This document shows, one piece after another, positions 45,314 to 50,864 of a DNA stretch of 64,000 nt. Under the pieces are notes generated by a model, which saw only the letters and a program-made list of their open reading frames with translations, did no database searches and had not been told where the DNA came from. This DNA comes from an uncultured Bacteroidales bacterium (GTDB taxonomy: Bacteria; Bacteroidota; Bacteroidia; Bacteroidales; Paludibacteraceae), in the NCBI GenBank assembly GCA_902762355.1, contig CACWNR010000014.1:1-64000 (forward strand), in the 5' to 3' direction. A program made the translations under genes and the position numbers. Numbering within the stretch: the stretch's first letter is position 1; every line of letters starts with the position of its first letter.

Positions 45314-46479
45314 AACTTTTTGATTTTTCTTTTAATTACAATATGGAACTTATCGTGTTTCCACACCCATTTATAGTAGTCAAGAGGCAATCGCATTCCG
45401 ATTAGATTTGATAATCTCCAAGGTCTAATGTCTCTTTCATAATCCGTATTTGTTTTTTCATTCTGGTAATAAGCATTTACGGCATCAATATCCAAAGGTT
45501 CAAAAACTCGAAAGTTCGTTTTAATACTTTCCACAACCTCTCTCCCTAAATTTGAACGTACTATTATGGTAGAGGGCATTTCATTTTGTTCGGAATATTG
45601 TGAGTCCGCGATAGCATCTCCGATAGTTATATCTGCTTCGGGGGTATATATGTTACGATAGGGGCATTCATAACATGAAGGACGAAATAGGTGACGGGTA
45701 AAATATGCAAAAAATAGATTATCAGCACGAGACTCTTCGTAAACATGCCATTGATTTTCTTTCAAATATGACAAGCCAAAGAAAAAGTTAGTAAATGGAT
45801 TCCCATCTTTGCCCTTCCTGCGGAATCTTATATCTTTGACATCAGTTGCCTCTAGCTTTTTCTTCAGCCGAGAAATATACTTTTCCCATATGCCAGGACT
45901 CGGAACACCATGACAAATCAAGTCCACTGCCAAGAGGTTTTTGTAATCTCGATCAAGAAAGTGCTTTAGTCCTGCTATCTGACAAGGTGTCCCAGAAAAC
46001 AACACCCATCGTCCTCCTTTAAGGAATGACTTTGCTTTTTGAAATGTATCTCCTATTTCACTTTGAACATATTTGCTGCCCATGAAGAGTTCTATTTCTT
46101 CTAAAGTTTCGGCATAACTATGTTCTACATGTGTTCCGTTAAACTTTACGCCGAACACAACACCACCTTTGTTGATGACATAACGACTTAACTCATAAAA
46201 AGCGCCCCCCGAACTACTCTTTGCCAAGGCAGATAAATCATTCGTTCGAACGTTGAAGGCGCTAACAGTCTTATCACTTAAGATGGATGAATTTATAACC
46301 GGACATACTTTCTCACACAAATCACAACCAGTACATAGTTTCTTAATCCTTGTGGGAATCATGAAACCTTGTCTGTTTTTCGACATAACTATAGCATTAT
46401 GCATACAAACAGATGCACAAGCAGAGCAACCCGTACATTGATCATCTGGTGCTAATCGTATGTTGTTATCACTATTCAT
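45292..46479 (-). CDS. Ferredoxin/F420-hydrogenase beta-subunit-like protein
   Basis: 395 residues. Two 4Fe-4S motifs at the N-terminus (CTGCSACASVC and CTGCDLCEKVC), then the FrhB-type N- and C-terminal domains with LFSGTPCQIAGLKHFL and DLICHGVPSPGIWEKYI; CYECPYRNIYTPEADITIGD holds further cysteines. Such proteins recur in glycan clusters of Bacteroidota and Firmicutes beside pyruvyltransferases or glycosyltransferases; the redox reaction they serve is unknown. Two bases after the cupin gene. Confidence 0.85.
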   Translation of the reverse strand: MNSDNNIRLAPDDQCTGCSACASVCMHNAIVMSKNRQGFMIPTRIKKLCTGCDLCEKVCPVINSSILSDKTVSAFNVRTNDLSALAKSSSGGAFYELSRYVINKGGVVFGVKFNGTHVEHSYAETLEEIELFMGSKYVQSEIGDTFQKAKSFLKGGRWVLFSGTPCQIAGLKHFLDRDYKNLLAVDLICHGVPSPGIWEKYISRLKKKLEATDVKDIRFRRKGKDGNPFTNFFFGLSYLKENQWHVYEESRADNLFFAYFTRHLFRPSCYECPYRNIYTPEADITIGDAIADSQYSEQNEMPSTIIVRSNLGREVVESIKTNFRVFEPLDIDAVNAYYQNEKTNTDYERDIRPWRLSNLIGMRLPLDYYKWVWKHDKFHIVIKRKIKKLCRRNIK

Positions 46480-46481
46480 CC

Positions 46482-46865
46482 CTAGTTTGCTTGTCCAAGA
46501 TGAGAGTAGGGCTCAAAGATATAATCTGCAGGATCGAAAGTCGTAGATGCTAGTACCATCAATATTGCATCAGGTGTGAAGTCATACATAGTATGCCAAT
46601 CCTCAGGTTCAAGTATTAAGCATTTGTATGGTTTATCAAGTACGTACTCGTTCAACTCACGATTATTATCACAATGGATTTTACAACAGCCTTGAATACA
46701 AATTGCTGCTTGAATGGTAGTATGATGACGATGACCTCCACGGACTGAATCGTCGACTCCATAAATATAGAAAATACGTTTGATATCAAACGGTATAACC
46801 TTCTCAATTACTGTCAAATTCCCACGATTATCCGTATGAGTGTTTAAGTTGAGTTGTCTTGCCAT
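46482..46865 (-). CDS. WxcM/FdtA-type sugar 3,4-ketoisomerase (cupin)
   Basis: 127 residues. Single cupin domain of the FdtA/QdtA family, which isomerise dTDP-4-keto-6-deoxyglucose to the 3-keto sugar. Signature: DNRGNLTVIE, FYIYGV and GGHRHHTT, then PEDWHTMYDF. First gene of the cluster. No aminotransferase or acetyltransferase accompanies it, so the 3-keto product might be used by an unlinked enzyme, or the protein may have another role. Confidence 0.85.
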   Translation of the reverse strand: MARQLNLNTHTDNRGNLTVIEKVIPFDIKRIFYIYGVDDSVRGGHRHHTTIQAAICIQGCCKIHCDNNRELNEYVLDKPYKCLILEPEDWHTMYDFTPDAILMVLASTTFDPADYIFEPYSHLGQAN

Positions 46866-47030
46866 AGTAATTATCTATTATCTTCCATTTTCGATACCAT
46901 TTCGTGATTATTGTGGACGTTTCAAATAAGTAATAGTCACACGAAGACATAGACAAAGGCGAAAGCGATTGTCTTTGAAGATAAGGTTAGGAAATTAGCG
47001 GTTAGTAGATTGGTGGTAACGAAAGCGACC
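46866..47030 (-). promoter_or_regulatory. 3' part of the glycan-cluster leader
   Basis: No gene. Two small hairpins are visible (ATTGGT/ACCAAT around 47009-47033 and AGACAA/TTGTCT around 46952-46975) between the terminator-like T-run of the structured leader and the first start codon at 46865. Confidence 0.4.
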
Positions 47031-47240
47031 AATAAAAAACGCGGATTCCCTTTTTTGCTTATCCGCTCATTGTGGTCCTAGGAAAACCAATCATTCCGAA
47101 TAAGCAATGCAGAAACCCACGCTGTGTATATACAAGTGCATACACGTACAATAATATAAGTACGCGTAGGCGTATAATACACCCTATGGGCATCTACTGC
47201 TACTTGTTTTTGTGAATGATTAATTGAAATTTCCTAGGTT
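47031..47240 (-). ncRNA. Structured 5' leader with attenuator-like fold (copy 2)
   Basis: Lies between the cluster promoter (near 47340) and the first gene (46865). Minus-strand order: CCTAGGAAA (47238-47230) pairs with TTTCCTAGG (47085-47077) and flanking AATCATT/AATGATT extends the stem; then CTTATTCGG, GAGCGGATAAG, a hairpin GCGGAT/ATCCGC and TTTTTTATTG. These blocks align with copy 1 at 1845-1979 while the stem bases differ in a compensated way (TGTAGGAA there). GCTTAT can pair with ATAAGC, excluding the GCGGAT/ATCCGC terminator. Inference: transcription attenuator. Confidence 0.6.
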
Positions 47241-47282
47241 TCAATGAGTCAAAAACAAGCGTTAGTAAACGCCATTAAATAT

Positions 47283-47316
47283 GTCTGCTCCCTCACCTGT
47301 GGCATCAATGCAGACA
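47283..47316 (-). other. Small hairpin near the leader start
   Basis: TGTCTGC (47283-47289) and GCAGACA (47310-47316) form a 7-bp stem just behind the transcription start of the glycan cluster. Confidence 0.45.
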
Positions 47317-47336
47317 CCCCAGCGTGAGTTTGCGGG

Positions 47337-47375
47337 TGCAAAGGTACGGAAAATTTTCGATATATACAAAAAAAA
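47337..47375 (-). promoter_or_regulatory. Promoter of the glycan cluster
   Basis: Minus-strand TACCTTTG (47346-47339) followed by GCACCC. The predicted leader to the first start codon is about 465 nt, unusually long. Confidence 0.65.
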
Positions 47376-47435
47376 TCTGCACTTTTGATGCAGATTTATT
47401 GTTTTTGTGGAGTATAACGCCAATGTCGCACCTCG

Positions 47436-47576
47436 CTAAGATTTAACACGATATCCGACAGAGATAATGACATCCAAGTTATAGAGCGAAATCTCTACTT
47501 CTTGCGTATAACCTTCGCGACGTCCATATTTCTTGGTAGACGCAAATTTTGCGACAACCAAGGATTTGTCCAATAA
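47436..47576 (-). pseudogene. Decayed RhuM-family gene fragment
   Basis: Reading leftward, an open stretch of 46 codons contains VAKFASTKKYGRREGY and LYNLDVIISVGYRVKS followed by a stop; this matches the middle of RhuM proteins (compare FYNLDAILSVGYRVNS in the intact gene at 48.0-49.0 kb). N- and C-terminal parts are gone. The upstream region still carries a promoter and a CCTTTGC/GCAAAGG operator-like repeat equal to that of the intact copy, so a former paralog was deleted internally. Confidence 0.75.
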
Positions 47577-47584
47577 TTATCAAA

Positions 47585-47620
47585 ACCTTTGCAGATGCAA
47601 AGGTACTACATTTTTTTGAA
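47585..47620 (-). promoter_or_regulatory. Relic promoter with operator-like repeat
   Basis: ACCTTTGC (47585-47592) and GCAAAGGT (47597-47604) form an 8-bp inverted repeat covering a TACCTTTG -7 box on the minus strand, identical in layout to 49040-49059 in front of the intact RhuM-Doc gene. Confidence 0.6.
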
Positions 47621-47635
47621 TTGTGCAAATGTTTA

Positions 47636-47723
47636 TCCGTATTTTTGTGCAAATTTGCATTAAATAACGGTTTTTATTGCTATTTATTCGTATTTTAGTG
47701 CAAACCTGCATTAAATTACGGTT
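47636..47723. repeat. Two direct repeats, 51-bp period
   Basis: Units 47639-47672 and 47690-47723 share CGTATTTT, GTGCAAA, TGCATTAAAT and ACGGTT. Each contains a TGCAAA..TGCA near-palindrome. They lie upstream of the relic RhuM promoter. 47724-47813: no feature seen. Confidence 0.65.
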
Positions 47724-47813
47724 AGAAATCTTCATCCTCTGCGGGGAGAAGGTATACAATGCGCAGGGCGTGTTGGTAAAGTGACCAAGGGACTAAGTAA
47801 CAAGTACAAAGAA

Positions 47814-47849
47814 ACACACGGGCGGCTCAATGAATGAGTCGTCCGTGTG
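47814..47849. terminator. Strong hairpin, 16-bp stem
   Basis: ACACACGG... (47814-47829) pairs with 47834-47849 over 16 bp with two G-T pairs and a 4-nt loop. Weak T-runs on both sides; possible terminator or relic. 47850-47965 is AT-rich with nothing recognised. Confidence 0.5.
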
Positions 47850-47965
47850 TTGTATTAATGGGAAATATACTTAATATTTTCAAAAAAATACATAAAATAT
47901 TAAATATACTTTAGATTTTTGCAAAATAATTTGCATATATTAAATTAAATAACTATAACATCGCA

Positions 47966-47994
47966 CAAAAAAAAAGCAACCCAGAAGGATTGCT
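47966..47994 (-). terminator. Intrinsic terminator of the RhuM-Doc gene
   Basis: Minus-strand hairpin AGCAATCC-TTCT-GGGTTGCT followed by nine T residues, 38 nt after the stop codon. Confidence 0.85.
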
Positions 47995-48031
47995 GTCACC
48001 CTATTTAACGTCTTGGGCAGCTGACAATATT

Positions 48032-49027
48032 TTAGTTTTTCTTATTGATCAAGTTAACGACCACTTTGACCATAACATCTTTTTCCTCTGTGCGGCTCTC
48101 TGCAATCATCAATGTAAGCGCTACAAGGGTATTGTCTGCAATACGTTTGTTTCCTTCGGGCGTATAGAGGATGCCATTTCGATCCATAAACCAAAGGAAT
48201 AGCGTAGCTGCGATACGTTTGTTGCCATCTGAGAAGGAGTGGTTTTTTGTTACCAGATATAGCAACATAGCGGCTTTCTCCTCCACACTCGGGTAGAGAT
48301 CCTGTCCGCCGAACGTTTGATAAATTTGACCTATACTACTTTTGAACGAATCGTCTTTCTCATTACCAAACAGCCAACTCTCACCGAATTTCTCTTTAAG
48401 CGAATGAATCGCCTCCATGGCGTTCTCATAGGTTGCATGGAAACGTTCTGTACCTTCGGTGTCGCTTATAGCAAGACGCTGATAGTCATAGTTATCTAAA
48501 GTATCGAGCGCGTAAGTGTAATCGGTGACCACATTGACTAAATCCCTCGCCTCGTTGGTTGTCAATGCCTCTGTCTGCATAGTGTGCTGCAGCACGCCGA
48601 CTAATTGTTTGAGCTCCTCGTATTGCTGAAGTTGCATGTTGGTTCGTACAGCATAACCTTTAACGAGATACTCCTTAAGTACTTTGTTCGCCCATTGACG
48701 GAACGCAGTTGCATTCCTGCTATTTACTCGATATCCTACTGATAATATAGCATCTAAGTTATAAAACTGCATGCTGTATACCTTACCATCAGCGGCAGTA
48801 TGTTCCAAAATGGAACTAACTGAATTAGGTTCTAACTCTCCTTCTTGGAAAATATTCCGGAGATGTTTAGTTACAGCAGGTCTTTGAACCCCGAATAAAA
48901 CGGCTATTTGCTTTTGCGTCAACCACACGGTGTCTTGATCCAACTTGACTTGCAGCTGGATACTGTTATCAGGCGCAGTATAGATCTCTATACTTGACTG
49001 TGGATTATGTGGATTTTGCTCCGTCAT
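48032..49027 (-). CDS. RhuM-Doc fusion protein
   Basis: 331 residues. Residues about 20-130 are a RhuM-type domain with helix-turn-helix-like WLTQKQIAVLFGVQRPAVTK, IFQEGEL, NLDAILSVGYRVNSRN and FRQWANKVLKEYL. Residues about 165-331 are a Fic/Doc domain with HSFSDGNKR (273-281), the Doc-type active site; Doc proteins phosphorylate EF-Tu, while canonical Fic proteins AMPylate. No Phd-type antitoxin gene is adjacent, so toxicity may be controlled by the N-terminal domain or by autorepression at the operator overlapping its promoter. Confidence 0.88.
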   Translation of the reverse strand: MTEQNPHNPQSSIEIYTAPDNSIQLQVKLDQDTVWLTQKQIAVLFGVQRPAVTKHLRNIFQEGELEPNSVSSILEHTAADGKVYSMQFYNLDAILSVGYRVNSRNATAFRQWANKVLKEYLVKGYAVRTNMQLQQYEELKQLVGVLQHTMQTEALTTNEARDLVNVVTDYTYALDTLDNYDYQRLAISDTEGTERFHATYENAMEAIHSLKEKFGESWLFGNEKDDSFKSSIGQIYQTFGGQDLYPSVEEKAAMLLYLVTKNHSFSDGNKRIAATLFLWFMDRNGILYTPEGNKRIADNTLVALTLMIAESRTEEKDVMVKVVVNLINKKN

Positions 49028-49039
49028 CTAATTATCAAA

Positions 49040-49086
49040 ACCTTTGCGGGTGCAAAGGTACTGCTTTTTTTTTATATATGCAAATC
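49040..49086 (-). promoter_or_regulatory. RhuM-Doc promoter with overlapping inverted repeat
   Basis: ACCTTTGC (49040-49047) and GCAAAGGT (49052-49059) form a perfect 8-bp inverted repeat; its right arm is the TACCTTTG -7 box on the minus strand. A binding protein here would block transcription; the RhuM domain is the obvious candidate. Confidence 0.65.
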
Positions 49087-49130
49087 TTATCGTTAAAAAT
49101 CCATCTATTTTACCTGATAGGTCTCATTTT

Positions 49131-49187
49131 AACTTGTTCCCTTTTTGCTCAAAAATTGCAAAATTCAACAAAAAGGGAACAAGTTAA
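49131..49187. repeat. 17-bp inverted repeat hairpin, 3' copy
   Basis: AACTTGTTCCCTTTTTG (49131-49147) and its exact complement (49169-49185). The stop codon of the gene at 49184 lies within the right arm, so it can act as terminator. A near-identical copy lies at 49801-49857. Confidence 0.8.
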
Positions 49188-49678
49188 ATCTGCGCTGTGA
49201 TTTCGGCGAGGAGATCCAAGCCGGCGGGGGTGAGGCGGTAGGCTTGATCCGGGATTGTGGGGATGGATTGATTCGCCATGACGATGTAGCCTTTGGCTAC
49301 TGCGGGCTTGAGGTAATGGTAGATGAACACACGGCGACTTCCCTGTTGGAGACCCAAGACGGAGAGGATATAGCTACGAGGCACCGTTCCTTTGCCGATG
49401 GCTTTCACGATGCGACATATACGCGCGTAGGCTTTATTGGTCGCGAACGGACGCACATCCTGCGCACGCTTCAATTCCTCTGCGTGCACTTTTTCGATAT
49501 GCTTCCAGTAGTCCGGTTCTTTCTTGAGCTGACCGCCCTTCCGGACATCTATGCACAGATGCGCAGCCTCTGCTCCATCGGCGGTTTTAATTACTTCGAT
49601 ACCTGCTCTCCGCAGGGCTTTCTCTACCTTGGCGATATACACCTCGCACTCTTCCGTGCTTCTCAAAAACACTTTCAT
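49184..49678 (-). CDS. Orphan protein with winged-helix-like C-terminus
   Basis: 164 residues, no signal peptide or membrane helix, not recognised. N-terminal 60 residues are alpha/beta (MKVFLRSTEECEVYIAKVEK). Residues about 85-160 (TNKAYARICRIVKAIGKG, RRVFIYHYLKPAVAKGYI, YRLTPAGLDLLAEI) look like a winged-helix domain with a typical wing and last helix. Bracketed by the duplicated hairpin (49131 and 49801) and preceded by two 39-bp tandem repeats in its leader; this suggests a mobile or recently inserted unit. Could be a transcription factor of an accessory element. Confidence 0.6.
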   Translation of the reverse strand: MKVFLRSTEECEVYIAKVEKALRRAGIEVIKTADGAEAAHLCIDVRKGGQLKKEPDYWKHIEKVHAEELKRAQDVRPFATNKAYARICRIVKAIGKGTVPRSYILSVLGLQQGSRRVFIYHYLKPAVAKGYIVMANQSIPTIPDQAYRLTPAGLDLLAEITAQI

Positions 49679-49722
49679 AGCAATTCTAAATTGACGTTAT
49701 TAGACCGATAAGGTTCCAATCT

Positions 49723-49800
49723 ACATGTTCTTAGCCCATAAAGGGCACGATTATATCTTCGACATGTTCTTAGCCCATAAAGGGCACGATTATATCTTCG
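49723..49800. repeat. 39-bp tandem repeat x2
   Basis: Two exact 39-bp units (49723-49761, 49762-49800), each with a GCCC-ATAAA-GGGC mini-hairpin; a third unit begins (ACATGTTC) but passes into the hairpin repeat at 49801. They are in the leader of the orphan gene at 49678. Confidence 0.9.
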
Positions 49801-49857
49801 ACATGTTCCCTTTTTGCTCAAAAATGGCAAAATCACAAAAAAAGGGAACAAGTTAAA
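49801..49857. repeat. Hairpin repeat, 5' copy
   Basis: TGTTCCC...TTTTTGCTCAAAAAT and AAAGGGAACAAGTTAAAT match the copy at 49131-49193; about 55 bp. It lies just downstream of the minus-strand promoter at 49865. Confidence 0.8.
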
Positions 49858-49862
49858 TTTGC

Positions 49863-49900
49863 TGCAAAGGTACTACAAATTATTCAAATATGCAAGATTT
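49863..49900 (-). promoter_or_regulatory. Promoter of the orphan gene
   Basis: Minus-strand TACCTTTG (49872-49865), then GCAGC. The transcript would begin with the hairpin and tandem repeats before the start codon at 49678. 49901-50054: nothing recognised. Confidence 0.65.
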
Positions 49901-50054
49901 AGATGTAAAAAATGATTTTTTATATTCTAACGACAAAGAGAGAAAGTGCCATATGAGAAGATGGGGGATTGCTATCGAGGGGGTGTCGGTGGAGAGAAGA
50001 AAAGCGCTCAAAATGGCTAAAAAGTGGCAAAAAACGCATAAAAATACAAAAAAG

Positions 50055-50103
50055 TTACGTGCGCGCTTGCACATGTAAAAAAAATGTAGTAACTTTGCAC
50101 GCA
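50055..50103 (+). promoter_or_regulatory. Promoter of the SIMPL-gyrA region
   Basis: TAACTTTG at 50090-50097, GCAC after it, and ACGTGCGCGCTTGCACATGT upstream as extended -33 element. Confidence 0.75.
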
Positions 50104-50126
50104 ATTTTGAAAAAAGGAATGGCTTT

Positions 50127-50816
50127 ATGAAAAACAATCTTTTAGCAGGAGCGCTGGTTGCGCTGGGTTTATGTCTCGGAGGCATGTTTATTTATCTGGG
50201 CATTAATAAGTTTGCCAACAAGGATCGTGTTGTTACCGTCAAGGGTTTGAGTACGCGTGAGGTAGAAGCAGATTATGCCGTTTGGCCGTTGTCATACGCA
50301 TGGAGCGGCAACGATCTGCCGTCGCTGTATGCGCAGTTGGAGACTGTGACAGAGCGCGTGACCAAGCATCTGTTGGCGCAAGGCTTTGAGGCAAGTGATA
50401 TCCGCAAGGGTTCGATCTCGGTGAATGACAACTGGTCGGACTACTACGGCAATCATCGTCCGGAGTACAAATATACGCTGAGTACTTCGCTCATCGTTTC
50501 GACGGACAAAGTACAGCTCGTGGTCGCAAGTCAGGGCAAGGAAGCCGAGTTGCTCAAAGAGGGCATTATCGTAAAGAGCGAGAAGTGGAACCTGGACTAT
50601 CAGTTCAACGGTCTGCCGGAATTGAAGCCATCGATGATCGAAGAGGCTACGCAGAACGCCCGTGCGGTGGCGCAGAAATTTGCCGATGACGCGCAGTGTA
50701 ACCTGGGTTCTATCCGCCGTGCCAGCCAGGGGCAGTTCTCGATCGAGTCCGACGAGTATCAGCCTTGGATGAAACGCGTACGCGTAGTGACTACTGTAGA
50801 TTATTACTTGAACTAA
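50127..50816 (+). CDS. SIMPL-domain (DUF541) protein
   Basis: 229 residues. N-terminal hydrophobic segment (ALVALGLCLGGMFIYLGI) anchors or exports it; the remainder is one SIMPL domain: VVTVKGLSTREVEADYAVW at the start and a late ARAVAQKFADDAQCNLGSIRRASQG. Periplasmic family linked to outer-membrane quality and stress, function unclear. First gene after a strong promoter, 48 nt ahead of gyrA; the gap is filled with GATTTTTGATTTGAGATTTT-like repeats. Confidence 0.87.
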   Translation: MKNNLLAGALVALGLCLGGMFIYLGINKFANKDRVVTVKGLSTREVEADYAVWPLSYAWSGNDLPSLYAQLETVTERVTKHLLAQGFEASDIRKGSISVNDNWSDYYGNHRPEYKYTLSTSLIVSTDKVQLVVASQGKEAELLKEGIIVKSEKWNLDYQFNGLPELKPSMIEEATQNARAVAQKFADDAQCNLGSIRRASQGQFSIESDEYQPWMKRVRVVTTVDYYLN

Positions 50817-50862
50817 AGTTCAAGATTTTTGATTTGAGATTTTAAATTTTAGATTTTTTATA
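50817..50862. repeat. AT-rich GATTTTT/GATTTTA repeats before gyrA
   Basis: Reverse-complement orientation of the AAAATC family (GATTTTTGATTTGAGATTTT, then TTAGATTTTTTA) filling the gap before the gyrA start. Confidence 0.7.
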
Positions 50863-50864
50863 CA

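Noticed and set aside
49723..49800. Minimal CRISPR array
   Set aside because: The 39-bp units are directly adjacent without spacers and there are no cas genes.
49890..50078. 62-codon open frame (+) before the SIMPL gene
   Set aside because: It begins in the minus-strand promoter of the orphan gene and ends in the SIMPL promoter; no promoter of its own and low-complexity Lys-rich sequence.
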